Positions 42,832 through 52,256 of a stretch of 64,000 bases of DNA are shown here, one piece after another. The DNA comes from JAENVT01 sp963720775 (GTDB taxonomy: Bacteria > Actinomycetota > Acidimicrobiia > Acidimicrobiales > Ilumatobacteraceae): the NCBI GenBank assembly GCA_963720775.1, contig CAVRGR010000007.1, forward strand, positions 124,001 through 188,000. Reading direction: 5' to 3'. The notes beneath the pieces are model-generated. The model was not told where the DNA came from, ran no database searches, and saw only the letters and a list, made by a program, of their open reading frames with translations. Positions within the stretch are counted from its first letter, which is position 1. Each line of letters opens with the position of its first letter. Both the position numbers and the translations under genes were made by a program.

Positions 42832-45165
42832 TCACCGTCGGGAGGGGACGTCGAAGCCGAGCGTGGTGTAGGTGGCGACGCGCTTGCTGTGCATCTTGCG
42901 GAACACTGGGCCAGGGTCGAGGTAGTCGTGGACTTCGACGTCGGTCTTGATGTCGTTGGTGCGCAGGATCCGTCCGATGTACTGCACGACCCGGCCCTTG
43001 AACGCGAGCGGAAACGCCAGGAACAAGGTGTCCAGGCTGGGACTGTCGAACCCTTCGCCGAGGTAGGAACCAGTGGCGAGGAGCAACTGCCCGGTCGGCG
43101 CCGGGTCAGCGTTGAGCTGGTCGATCACGGCCGCCCGTGCCTTCTTCCCGAGGCCGCCTTTCAGCACGAGCGGTTCGACACCGCGTTGTTGAAGCTCGAC
43201 CGAGAGGGCGTCGAGGTGGTCGGTCCACTGAGTGAGCACCAAGACATTGCGCCCGTCGCGGACCGCGGCGGCGATGTCCGCGGCGATCTGGCGCGTACGG
43301 GCCTCATCCTGAACCAGAGCTCGAAACACATCCTGGATCGCGGCGATCTCGCCGGTCCCGGCGGTGCTCTGGGTGTCGTGAACGTGGAGGCGGCGGGTGA
43401 GTGCGGCGGCCGCCGTCTCGGCGAGAGCGATCTCGTGACGGACTGGACCGCACTGCATGGTGATGATCGCCTCGAGCCCATCACGCCGGTACGGGGTTGC
43501 GGTCAACCCGAGCCACCGGCGGCAGCGGGCATCGCGGACGGCGATCTCGAACGACCGAGCCGGGAGATGGTGGCACTCGTCGACAATCACCAGCCCGTAC
43601 CCGTCGAACAGTGCCGACGCATCTGCGCGACGGGCGACCGCTTGCAGCATCGCGATGTCGACGATCCCCGAGGGCTTGGCCGTGGCGGCGACACGACCGA
43701 TCTGGCGTCGGCCGAGACCGAGGTGCTCCATCAGTCTGGACTTCCACTGCTCCACCAACGGTGTGCGATCCACGAGAATCAACGTCGGCACCCGATGAGC
43801 GGCGACGACCGCGCACGCCATCACCGTCTTGCCAGCTCCGGTCGGAGCGACGAGTACCGCATGGTCGTGGTCGATCACGTTGTCGACAGCGAGCTGTTGG
43901 GGCGGCGACAACGTGAACGTCGCCGCAACCTCGATCGCTGCCGGGTCGTTGCGTCGGTCGTCGAGCTCGAAGCTGCTTCCGGCCCCTTCGATCACGCACC
44001 GTGCGGCGTCGAGCAGCCCGCGTGGCAGACCCAACCGATCGAGCTCCTCCACGTAGCAGCGGATCAGCCGTGGAGTCGCATGGTTGGACAGGCGAAGGCG
44101 TTCGTTCTCGTAGAACTTCGGGTTGTGCAGTGACGCGAGATGCTTCAGCTGGGAGATCAGCCACGCCGGCAATCCGATCCGTTCGATCGAAAGCATCCCG
44201 CCCAACGTCGCATGTACCACCGGTGGTGCTGGGTGAAGGTCGCGGGCCTGTTCCCAATCGACCGCTTGGGTCCCGACCGGCAACGGCCGCACCGAGTCGG
44301 CATTGGCGGTCAGCGCATCCGGGCTCGCCAGCGGCACAGCGGAGAGGAACGCCCACTGGTCCTCATACGGTTCGAGGGTGGTCGGGTCGAGGAACAGCGT
44401 GGTACCGCGCTTGCGACAGCCGCCCTGCAGTGGGAGTGCGATCAGGTTCCCGAACGAACCCTTCGGCATCACGTCCTGTGACGGGAACAATCGGTCATAG
44501 CTCGACAAGTCGATCTCGACCCGAGACGCCATCGCCCGTCGCAGCATCGCCGCGCCCACCTTGCGCGCGTCAGCCGCCGGGACCGGGCCGGAGAAGAACA
44601 CCCACACATGCCCACCATCACCCGAGCGGGAACGCTCTAGCACCGCGGGCAACCCTGCTTGCCGGCACGCGTCGAGGTAGGCGAGCGCGTCGAGCGCCCA
44701 TGAGCCCCCATCGAAGTCGCACGCCAGCAACCGGCAACGATCGTCGCGCAGCAGCGGGTACAGCCCAGCCGAGACATCGCCTGCCAGATGACGTTCGATC
44801 ACCGAATCACTAAGTTGCTCGTACTCTCGATCAGGACGCTTCGAGTTCGCCCACCCGCCGACCACCGCCGGCGACCATCCGGATCTCCCCGACCGATCGT
44901 TCTGCCACCGCAACGCGTACACGTCATCCCGGCCGGCGAACAGCGAGCGGAACAGTCCGATCTTGTCCACCGGCGACGACCGCCGATCCACCGCGGGGCG
45001 CCGGGAAACGGTAGGAGCGAACAACGTGGGCTCCCAGGCCACGGGCGGCTCGGGCTGCCGCTCGTCAGTGAGCCCTAGCAGACCCCGCAACCGTTCGTTC
45101 TCGGCACGCAGCGACACGATCTCCGCCAACGCGGCGCTCAGCTCGTCCGCCATCGACGGACCCAT
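42832..45165 (-). CDS. TOTE-type primase-helicase (AEP domain plus SF2 helicase)
   Basis: The protein has 777 residues from MGPSMADELSAALAEIVSLR, whose ATG overlaps the upstream stop (TGATG). Order: a short coiled coil with LRAENERLRGLLGL; an archaeo-eukaryotic primase domain with the DxD pair in CDFDGGSW (about 150), SGDGGHVWVFFSG (about 185), and LFPSQDVMPKGSFGNLIALP; then an SF2 helicase with Walker A APTGAGKT (about 443), DECH in IVDECHHLP (about 528), TATP and the C-terminal QYIGRILR. This is the TOTE conflict-system architecture predicted by comparative genomics. All catalytic motifs are intact. Confidence 0.85.
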   Translation of the reverse strand: MGPSMADELSAALAEIVSLRAENERLRGLLGLTDERQPEPPVAWEPTLFAPTVSRRPAVDRRSSPVDKIGLFRSLFAGRDDVYALRWQNDRSGRSGWSPAVVGGWANSKRPDREYEQLSDSVIERHLAGDVSAGLYPLLRDDRCRLLACDFDGGSWALDALAYLDACRQAGLPAVLERSRSGDGGHVWVFFSGPVPAADARKVGAAMLRRAMASRVEIDLSSYDRLFPSQDVMPKGSFGNLIALPLQGGCRKRGTTLFLDPTTLEPYEDQWAFLSAVPLASPDALTANADSVRPLPVGTQAVDWEQARDLHPAPPVVHATLGGMLSIERIGLPAWLISQLKHLASLHNPKFYENERLRLSNHATPRLIRCYVEELDRLGLPRGLLDAARCVIEGAGSSFELDDRRNDPAAIEVAATFTLSPPQQLAVDNVIDHDHAVLVAPTGAGKTVMACAVVAAHRVPTLILVDRTPLVEQWKSRLMEHLGLGRRQIGRVAATAKPSGIVDIAMLQAVARRADASALFDGYGLVIVDECHHLPARSFEIAVRDARCRRWLGLTATPYRRDGLEAIITMQCGPVRHEIALAETAAAALTRRLHVHDTQSTAGTGEIAAIQDVFRALVQDEARTRQIAADIAAAVRDGRNVLVLTQWTDHLDALSVELQQRGVEPLVLKGGLGKKARAAVIDQLNADPAPTGQLLLATGSYLGEGFDSPSLDTLFLAFPLAFKGRVVQYIGRILRTNDIKTDVEVHDYLDPGPVFRKMHSKRVATYTTLGFDVPSRR

Positions 45166-45482
45166 CACGTCAGCGGCACCCACCATCGCCGGAACGCCGC
45201 CAACAGCCGCGCAGCCTCATGCGACTCGTCGGTGATCACGACGTCGAGCGAGCTCAATTGCTGCCGCCGACCATCGAGAGTGAGGACAGCGACCAACCCC
45301 CGGCGCTCATCACCGTCGAACTCGACCCGATCCAGCGCGCATGCCAGCCCGACAGCCTCCGCCGCGGCAGGGGGACCCGCCTCGGCGAACACAAACTCGC
45401 ACGCGCCAAGCTGCTCACTGTCGCCATACGCGTCGACGAGCACATCGTCGAGCAACTCATCCAGCTCAACGTCAGGCCACAT
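45165..45482 (-). CDS. small acidic protein upstream of TOTE primase-helicase
   Basis: About 105 residues from MWPDVELDELLDDVLVDAYG (the frame is open to 45,575 but the extra N-terminus is not protein-like). VGLACALDRVEFDGDERRGL, VAVLTLDGRRQQLSSLDVVI and SHEAARLLAAFRRWW resemble a family of small acidic proteins sometimes labelled calcium-binding, found next to TOTE-like helicases. It ends within the helicase start (TGATG), so the two are coupled. First gene of the operon. Confidence 0.55.
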   Translation of the reverse strand: MWPDVELDELLDDVLVDAYGDSEQLGACEFVFAEAGPPAAAEAVGLACALDRVEFDGDERRGLVAVLTLDGRRQQLSSLDVVITDESHEAARLLAAFRRWWVPLT

Positions 45483-45625
45483 CCCCGGCACATCCAACAC
45501 CGTAGACCTGCGCAGGACTCCAACCCCCGACCCGCTTCGCACAGCACCCACCAATCGGCGACCATAGGGCCACATCTCGATGCGGTACGTCTACCAGGTG
45601 CAACGCTCCGAACCGGTCAAGAATC

Positions 45626-45659
45626 TGGTACATGGTTGGTACATACATGGTTGGTACAT
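45626..45659 (+). repeat. TGGTACAT direct repeats, right end of segment C
   Basis: TGGTACAT at 45,626, 45,637 and 45,652 (periods 11 and 15), 72 bp from the tRNA 3' end. Partner of 41,798-41,816. Confidence 0.65.
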
Positions 45660-45692
45660 TCGCACCGGCCCGTCTCTCCGGGAACGAACGAA

Positions 45693-45727
45693 GCCCTGGC
45701 AGATCTCACGATCTACCAGGGCTTTTT
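45693..45727 (+). terminator. hairpin with T-tract next to tRNA-fMet 3' end
   Basis: GCCCTGG-c-AGATC / GATCT-a-CCAGGGC, 12 paired bases with one mismatch and loop TCAC, followed by TTTTT on the plus strand. The T-run makes it a plus-strand terminator, though no plus-strand gene ends here. Read on the minus strand it is a stem just after the tRNA that could end its transcript. Confidence 0.5.
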
Positions 45728-45730
45728 CAG

Positions 45731-45804
<74 letters not shown>

Positions 45805-45872
45805 TCGGAGTAGAGCATGTACGGTAGCGAACAGCCATTTCGATCACAACCCCTCACGTGTGGAGACAATCG

Positions 45873-47330
45873 ATGGGACTGTTTAGCAAGAAACCGAAGT
45901 CGATCATCGTTCAAAAGCCGGCAGTCAAGCCGGTCGCCAAGCCGAACCCCGACGGGGTGAAGACACCGAAATCCGACAGCTTGTCGCCGAAATCCGACAT
46001 CGAGGCGGCGATCATGAGCCCGTCATTGACGCCGACCTTGGCAGCGACCGCAACGCCAACACCAATCGCGACATCGTCGACATCAACCCCGACCCCGACC
46101 CCGGCCCCGACCCCCTCACCGACTCCGACCCCGAAGTCCGCCGCCCCGCCGCCGCCTCTGGAGATGCCCAGGCTGGCACCGAAGGTCGACCAGTTACCTC
46201 CGCCCAAGCCAGGCAAACCCGCCAAGCCGGCGAAGCAGAAGAATCGCAAGGGTGGTGTCGACCCGGCCGACTTCCTCGCGCTGCGCACCGAGCTGATCCA
46301 CATGAAAGCCCGGCTCGACGAGAGCGAGCAGGCGCGCGCCGTGGTGGAGGCTCGGCTCGGTGCCCTCGATGCCGCGGCGTCGACCTTCACGTCAGAGCGC
46401 GCCGACATCAGCGAAGTCGCCGGCATGGTGGTGCAACTCCAACAGGAACTTGCCGAGCGAACGGGTGTGGGTGCGATCACCGGCGACAACCCGATCGTCG
46501 GGCCTGCCCACGAAGAGCTGGCGGCCAAGGTCGACGCATTGCAGAACCGGCTGTTCGGAATGCAGGACCACGGCGACAAGCTCGCCGAGGTCGAGTCGCA
46601 GTTGGCGTCGATGCGCGTCGAGTTGGCTGCCACCGCCGAGGCGGCGACGACGGAGACCCAGCAGGCCGTCGGTCCCGATCCGGAGACGCTTCAACATCTG
46701 GCGATGATGCAGCAGCGGCTCGAAGAGGTCGATTCTCTCAAGCAGCGCCTCGGCGAGATCGACCAGTTGCAACAGCGCGTCAGCGGGCTCGGTGACGTCG
46801 AGCAACGACTGGCCAGCGTCGACGGGCTCGCTGCTCAACTGCAGCAGCTCAATGCCCGCGTCGCCGCTCAGGCAGAGTTCGGTGGACAGTTGTCGGCGTT
46901 GCGAGATCGCGTTGCGCAACTCGGTGATCCGCCACAGGGCATCGACGACGGCGTGCGACTGCAGCTGCAAGAGATCGGCGAGCGGTTGCAGAGCAGCGAG
47001 GAGCTCAGGTCGCAGATCGGCCAATTGGCCGAGCGGATGAGCTCGAACGACAACGAGGCCCGGGCCGTTCGCGAGCACATGGCCCTTCTCGACCAGCGCC
47101 TCACCAACGTCGGCACCGAACTGGCCAACCAGATCAGCGAGCTCGGCAGCGACATCGACGGGCTCGGCCAGCGAGTACCCGAGATCGTCGATGGCTCCGT
47201 GAGCGACGAGGTCGTCGAAGCCCTACGCGGCGGTCAGGTGAAACTCGCCAACGAGCAGGCGCGCTACGAGATCGCCTTTCGGCAAGACCTGGCCGCGCTG
47301 GCCGAGCAACTGCGCCGCGGCAACGGCTAA
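45873..47330 (+). CDS. coiled-coil protein with Pro/Thr-rich N-terminus
   Basis: The protein has 485 residues from MGLFSKKPKSIIVQKPAVKP. Residues 1-130 are lysine/proline/threonine rich with TPTPTPAPTPSPTPTPK. From about 135 on there is a nearly continuous heptad-rich coiled coil (LRTELIHMKARLDESEQARA, LQQELAERTGVG, MMQQRLEEVDSLKQRLGEID, QLQQRVSGLGDVEQRLASVD). No enzyme motif. A cytoskeletal or scaffold-like role is plausible. First gene to the right of the island, so part of the original chromosome. Confidence 0.75.
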   Translation: MGLFSKKPKSIIVQKPAVKPVAKPNPDGVKTPKSDSLSPKSDIEAAIMSPSLTPTLAATATPTPIATSSTSTPTPTPAPTPSPTPTPKSAAPPPPLEMPRLAPKVDQLPPPKPGKPAKPAKQKNRKGGVDPADFLALRTELIHMKARLDESEQARAVVEARLGALDAAASTFTSERADISEVAGMVVQLQQELAERTGVGAITGDNPIVGPAHEELAAKVDALQNRLFGMQDHGDKLAEVESQLASMRVELAATAEAATTETQQAVGPDPETLQHLAMMQQRLEEVDSLKQRLGEIDQLQQRVSGLGDVEQRLASVDGLAAQLQQLNARVAAQAEFGGQLSALRDRVAQLGDPPQGIDDGVRLQLQEIGERLQSSEELRSQIGQLAERMSSNDNEARAVREHMALLDQRLTNVGTELANQISELGSDIDGLGQRVPEIVDGSVSDEVVEALRGGQVKLANEQARYEIAFRQDLAALAEQLRRGNG

Positions 47331-48001
47331 CTGCTGCTCGGGGCGAGCTCTGCCGCCGGCAGCTTGCGGTCGATGCCCAGTGCGGCGAAGGCGAGGCCCA
47401 GGAACAACGCCGCAACCATCGCGGATCGCAGCAGGGCGACGGCGTATCCGTGCACTTGGACGTTCATGAACGGATAGGCGTAGTAGTCGTTGCCGTGTCG
47501 GTCCTCGACGATTGCGCCGTAGAGCAGCGCATAGCTGAGCCAGCAAACAGGGGCGACGACGGCGAGGCGAACGATTCGGCTGTCGAGTTTCCGTCGAGGA
47601 CCGAACAGCAGCCACCCGACCGGACACAGGATCGGCGACAGTGTGTGCAAGAGGAGGTCGGCGACAGCGTCCCAGCCGGTCAACTCCTGGAGGCTGGCCA
47701 GGGCGAGATGGAACACAACGCCGGTGACGGTGATGCAAAGGATCGCATCGAGACGAAGAACACGGAACACCGTCGATGGTCGATCGAGCCGCTGTGCGAG
47801 CAATCCGGTCGTGACCGCCACGAGGATGTTGGACTGCACCGTGAAGAAGCTGAAGAAGTTGACGATTCGCGCCGGGGTCGATTCGAACGACCCTGCACCG
47901 CTCTCCTTCGTAACGGCGAGGATGAGCTGCAGGACCAGACCGAACGTCACGATCACCGACGTCGCGCCGAAGAACACTCGAGCGTTTCGGGGGTCCCTCA
48001 T
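47327..48001 (-). CDS. Pr6Pr-family membrane protein
   Basis: The protein has 224 residues from MRDPRNARVFFGATSVIVTF; the frame extends nine codons further. Six to seven membrane helices. Hallmarks are ARIVNFFSFFTVQSNILVAV, HTLSPILCPVGWLLFGPRR and PVCWLSYALLYGAIV, with YAYPFMNVQVHGY before the last helix, as in the Pr6Pr/FAR-17a-like family. Some relatives are hydrolases of branched lipids; activity here is unknown. Convergent with, and overlapping by four bases, the coiled-coil gene. Confidence 0.75.
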   Translation of the reverse strand: MRDPRNARVFFGATSVIVTFGLVLQLILAVTKESGAGSFESTPARIVNFFSFFTVQSNILVAVTTGLLAQRLDRPSTVFRVLRLDAILCITVTGVVFHLALASLQELTGWDAVADLLLHTLSPILCPVGWLLFGPRRKLDSRIVRLAVVAPVCWLSYALLYGAIVEDRHGNDYYAYPFMNVQVHGYAVALLRSAMVAALFLGLAFAALGIDRKLPAAELAPSSS

Positions 48002-48112
48002 CGCTTCCGATGCTAATGCGCAGGTCATTCCTGGCGAGGTGACTGTGTGTGACCCCTTTTGTAGGGTTGTGGGTAGCGACTTCCCCTGCTGTGTTCAACG
48101 TGTGTTCGTTTT

Positions 48113-49336
48113 GTGGAAGGGGTGGTCGTGGTTGTTGTCGGGTTGGTCGAATCGATCACTGCGGTCGATCTGGCAGTCGCCGATGCCGGGGTGGTGGCCG
48201 CGGTGTTGGTGGATGTGCGTCGGGTTCGTGGCTGGCTCGATTCGGTCGAGGTTGTCGCGGCGCGGCGGCTGGCGGAGCTGGCGGCAGTGTCGCCGTCGAT
48301 GTTCCCCGAGCGTGTCGTTGCCGACGCTGCCCGGGTGTCGCTGACAGAGGCGTCGAAGGGGTTCGATCGGGCCAAGACGACAACGGTGATTCCACAGTTG
48401 GCGGTCGTTCTGGAAGCCGGTGAGGCGTCGGCTGGTCATGTCGATGTCGTCACCCGCGCGATGCGCCCGCTGTCTGCTGGGCAACGTGACCGGTTCGCCC
48501 AGCGTGGCGATGTGCTGGCTTTGGCGGCGTCACGGTTACCGTGTGACGAGTTCGCTCGTGCGGTGCGAGCCGAGATCCGCCGGGTTTGTGCCGATGACGG
48601 CATCGACCGGTTGCAGCAGCAACGACGGGCGACCGGGTTGCGGTCCTGGGTCGATCGCGACACCGGGATGTGGTGCCTGCACGGCGAGTTCGACCCGGAA
48701 ACCGGCCTGACCCTCGACGCTCGCCTTCGCGCCATGGTCGAAACGATGTTCCACGACACCACACCCGACACCTGTCCCACCGACGCGCTGCTCAAACACC
48801 AGCACCTGCGCGCCTTGGCATTGGTCGCGTTGTGCAACGGTGGAGGTAGCGGGCGGGCGCGGACCGAGATCAACATCCTGATCGACGCCGCCACACTGCT
48901 CCACGGCGAACACGACCACTCGATCATCGACCTCGGGATCCCCGTCGACCTCCCGATCGAGACCCTACGACGGATGGCCTGTTGCGCCGAGGTGATCGTG
49001 CCGATCATCACCGCCGCCGACGGCATCTCCCTCCACGTCGGCCGCGATCAACGAGTCGCCAACCGTGCCCAACGCCGCGCCCTACGAGCGATGTACCGCG
49101 GTTGCACCATCCCCGGGTGCACCGCAGCTTGGGAGCACTGCGACATCCACCACCTGCACTGGTACCGCCACGGCGGCCGCACCGACATCGAAAACCTGCT
49201 CCCCTTGTGCCACAAACACCACCACGCCATCCACGAAGGCGGCTGGCACCTCGCCCTCGACACCCAACGCAACCTCACCATCACCCACCCAGACGGCAAC
49301 ACCATGACCACCGGCCCACCCAAAAGAACGAAATGA
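48113..49336 (+). CDS. DUF222 / HNH endonuclease-domain protein
   Basis: The protein has 407 residues, GTG start. An N-terminal DUF222 helical region (AARRLAELAAVSPSMFPERV, RDRFAQRGDVLALAAS) leads to the C-terminal HNH module with zinc and metal ligands (CTIPGCTAAWEHCDIHHLHW, then RTDIENLLPLCHKHHHAIHE). Actinobacteria carry many such paralogues, probably from a selfish element; nuclease activity is expected but the target is unknown. The repeats within the N-terminal Val run make the exact start uncertain. Confidence 0.8.
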   Translation: MEGVVVVVVGLVESITAVDLAVADAGVVAAVLVDVRRVRGWLDSVEVVAARRLAELAAVSPSMFPERVVADAARVSLTEASKGFDRAKTTTVIPQLAVVLEAGEASAGHVDVVTRAMRPLSAGQRDRFAQRGDVLALAASRLPCDEFARAVRAEIRRVCADDGIDRLQQQRRATGLRSWVDRDTGMWCLHGEFDPETGLTLDARLRAMVETMFHDTTPDTCPTDALLKHQHLRALALVALCNGGGSGRARTEINILIDAATLLHGEHDHSIIDLGIPVDLPIETLRRMACCAEVIVPIITAADGISLHVGRDQRVANRAQRRALRAMYRGCTIPGCTAAWEHCDIHHLHWYRHGGRTDIENLLPLCHKHHHAIHEGGWHLALDTQRNLTITHPDGNTMTTGPPKRTK

Positions 49337-49360
49337 AGCCGGCGGCGCGACGCCGGGCGA

Positions 49361-52246
49361 CTATCCCTGGCTCAGCGCTTGGAGTGCTTGTTGCACAAGA
49401 CTTCGCGCTGCATCGACCTTGGCTTGATAGGTCGCGAGGTCGTGAGCCTCCAACGCCTTGTCGGCGTCAGCGAACAACGTCTCGGCCTGATCGAGCAGAT
49501 CGGCGGGAGTCGTGTCGGTTGTCGGTGGCGGGTTGGCTCCGCCGTTGTCGACCGGCGGGGGCGTGTCGCCGACAACATCGCCGATGTCGGTGTCGAAGCC
49601 GGGGAACAACCGCGCCAACGCGGAGCCCAGCGAACTTCCGTATGACGCGTTGTTGTTCTGCGACACGAGCACCAGCTCGATCGTCGGTTGCGACTCCTTG
49701 GTGTCGGGCACGGACGGCTGCACGTAGACGGGGCGTATCCACAACAAGCCGCCGGCCACCGGCACCATCTGCAGATCACCGAACACCACGTCGGTTCCTT
49801 CGATGTTGAGCAGACTGAGCTGTTGCGAAACGGTGGCCTCGGTGTTCATGGTGTTGGAGACGGTGAACGGACCATCCTCTGGCGAAGTCACCTCATAGGC
49901 CACGAGCGAGCCGTAGTCCTGCGGATCACTGCTCGCTGTCATGAAGGCCTGCAGGTTGCGTTTACTGTCGTCGGTCGAAAATGGCACGAACGGTCGTAGC
50001 AGCTTGAACGATGCCTCGGTCTCACCAGGAGCGCGCAACATCGAGTAGTAGGGAACGAATCGTTCGGTGCCCGACTCGGTGGCCAGATCAGCCTGTGCAG
50101 CCGCGGAATCGTCGGCGACGCTGTTGCTGGTGGCCGTGCTGCTACCACCGTTGGGGCGGCCGATCGGTGCCTGGGCGACCGACCAGGCGCCGGTACGACC
50201 GAAGAAGGCTTCCGGACTCAGGCGGTACTTCGAATACGCCGACGTCTGCACCCGGAAGAGTTCCTCGGGGTAGCGGAAGTGCGCGGCCAGGCCGAGGGGC
50301 AACTGGTCGCGGTTCTTGAACAGACCGGGGAACGCCGATTGCCAGACCTTGGCGATCGGGTCGACGTTGTCGATGATGTAGAACTGCACCGTGCCGTCGT
50401 AGGCATCGACGACCGCCTTGATGCTGTTGCGCACGTAGTTGAACGGATGGTCGAGACCGCTTCCCGGGTTCAGTTGGGTGCGATCACCGCTCTGGCCGTA
50501 CGGGTATCGATCGGATGTGGTGTACGCATCGATGACCCACAGGACGCGTCCGTTGAGCGCGACCGGATAGGGGTCGTTGTCGTACGACAGGAACGGCGCC
50601 AGCTTCTTGACCCGGTCCTCGACACTGCGAATCGACAACAGTCGCGAGTTGTCGTTGATCGCACCCGAGCCGATCATGTTGTAGTCGAGGTAGCTGAGGG
50701 CGAACGCCATCCGCTTGAACACCGAGTCGAGCTTGATTCCACCGGTGCCGCCGTACTGACCGGGATCCGGGTAGTTCGGGCACGCTTCCTCGGCAACGCC
50801 GGTGTCGACCACGGCGTAGCCGGAGATCTGATCGCTGAAGTACAACTCCGGGCGCTCGAGACTGACCTCGCTGTAGACCGGACGACGATCCTTGATCTGC
50901 CCGGCGGGAGCGCTGACCATCCCGCATCCGTGCGTGTTGATGAGGTGCTGACCCTGCCACGACTTGTTGGCGATGGTGGAGAGATCCAACTCGCGGGCGG
51001 CGATGGCCACCTGCTGCTCGCGCCCGTTGATCACGTAGCGGTCGGGGTCGAGATCGTTGATCGTCAACCCGGCTTTCTGGCTCTGGTCGGTACGAAAGCG
51101 GCCGACCATGGCCTCGGGCTTCAGCAGACGCACGTTCTGCAAGGGCGTGATGTCGTCGGTGAGCGCACTCGTGGTGATGTCCTTGAACGACACCGGTTTG
51201 ACCGTGACGTTGTCGATGCCCAGCGCATGCTTCGTGGCGTCGATGTTGCGGACGATGTAAGGCGCTTCCTTGTCACGCTGGTTGGGGTTGACGACGAGGG
51301 CCTGGATGGCCGCCGGGTAGATGATGCCGCCGACCAAGGCGATGACGGCCCACAGCGCCGAAGCCACCACAGGGATGCGCCACGAGTTGGTTCGCAACGT
51401 GCTGAGGAACAGCCCGGCGACCAACAAGGCGATCAACATCAACAGCACCACCGCGGGCAACTGCGCTTTCGCCGCTGAGTAGAGAAGGCCGCGCACGAAG
51501 CCGCGGGAGTCGTTGGTGAGCTCGTACCGCTTCAGCCAGTAGTCGCCCGCCTTGACGACAGCGAGCACGGCAAGAAGCACGGCGACGTGCGCCTTCGTGG
51601 CCCGGCGCACCTTCGGCCGCGGTGGCTGGATGATGATGCCGCCACTGAGCACGTGGGTGGCTACGACGAGAAGTGTGATGAACACCAGCGCGGCGAACAA
51701 CCAGTCGATGACGAAGGCGATGAACGGCAGGCGGAACATGTAGAAGCCCACGTCGTGGCCGAACTGGGCGTCGGCGATTCCGAACGACTGCTGGTTACGG
51801 AACATCAACCAGTCTTGCCAGTGACTCACGGCTGGTGCAGCGAAGAGCAGGCCGGCGACCACAGCAACGCCGATGCGCAGGGCCCGCAACCGGTGGCCGA
51901 AGAACTCGTGGAACCGTTCGACCAACGGATGGGTGTTGGCCGAGAACGCCGATGGTGCCAGTCGATCGGCGATCACCAGGTTGAGCACAGCGAGGGCCAC
52001 GAACGTGCCACCGAACAAGAAGAACATCAGCAGCTTGGAGCGAAGCACGGTGGAGAAGACACCGGCCCTGCCGACCGAGTCGAACCACAAGTAGTCGGTG
52101 TAGAAGCCGGCGAAGAATCGGCCGAACAGCAGCACCCCGACGACGATGACTGCCACGGCGATGAGCGCTATGCGACCCTTGTCGGAGAATCGACGACCCG
52201 TCGACGGCGGAGCAGAACGAGGCGGTAGATCGGACGGGTTCCGCAC
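49361..52246 (-). CDS. UPF0182 family membrane protein
   Basis: The protein has 961 residues, GTG start. Seven hydrophobic segments in the first 330 residues (GRIALIAVAVIVVGVLLFGR first, GGTFVALAVLNLVIADRLAP third) precede a 550-residue extracellular domain (DYNMIGSGAINDNSRLLSIR, NYVRNSIKAVVDAYDGTVQF). The acidic Pro/Thr-rich region TPPPVDNGGANPPPTTD and a short helical tail end it. UPF0182 is typical of actinomycetes and cyanobacteria; function is unknown. It begins 11 bases after the DivIVA-like gene, so probably co-transcribed. Confidence 0.9.
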   Translation of the reverse strand: MRNPSDLPPRSAPPSTGRRFSDKGRIALIAVAVIVVGVLLFGRFFAGFYTDYLWFDSVGRAGVFSTVLRSKLLMFFLFGGTFVALAVLNLVIADRLAPSAFSANTHPLVERFHEFFGHRLRALRIGVAVVAGLLFAAPAVSHWQDWLMFRNQQSFGIADAQFGHDVGFYMFRLPFIAFVIDWLFAALVFITLLVVATHVLSGGIIIQPPRPKVRRATKAHVAVLLAVLAVVKAGDYWLKRYELTNDSRGFVRGLLYSAAKAQLPAVVLLMLIALLVAGLFLSTLRTNSWRIPVVASALWAVIALVGGIIYPAAIQALVVNPNQRDKEAPYIVRNIDATKHALGIDNVTVKPVSFKDITTSALTDDITPLQNVRLLKPEAMVGRFRTDQSQKAGLTINDLDPDRYVINGREQQVAIAARELDLSTIANKSWQGQHLINTHGCGMVSAPAGQIKDRRPVYSEVSLERPELYFSDQISGYAVVDTGVAEEACPNYPDPGQYGGTGGIKLDSVFKRMAFALSYLDYNMIGSGAINDNSRLLSIRSVEDRVKKLAPFLSYDNDPYPVALNGRVLWVIDAYTTSDRYPYGQSGDRTQLNPGSGLDHPFNYVRNSIKAVVDAYDGTVQFYIIDNVDPIAKVWQSAFPGLFKNRDQLPLGLAAHFRYPEELFRVQTSAYSKYRLSPEAFFGRTGAWSVAQAPIGRPNGGSSTATSNSVADDSAAAQADLATESGTERFVPYYSMLRAPGETEASFKLLRPFVPFSTDDSKRNLQAFMTASSDPQDYGSLVAYEVTSPEDGPFTVSNTMNTEATVSQQLSLLNIEGTDVVFGDLQMVPVAGGLLWIRPVYVQPSVPDTKESQPTIELVLVSQNNNASYGSSLGSALARLFPGFDTDIGDVVGDTPPPVDNGGANPPPTTDTTPADLLDQAETLFADADKALEAHDLATYQAKVDAARSLVQQALQALSQG

Positions 52247-52256
52247 GCTGGCGAGA

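Noticed and set aside
46080..46145. CCGACCCC-type tandem repeat
   Set aside because: Simple codon repetition for the TPTP linker of the coiled-coil protein, not a separate element.
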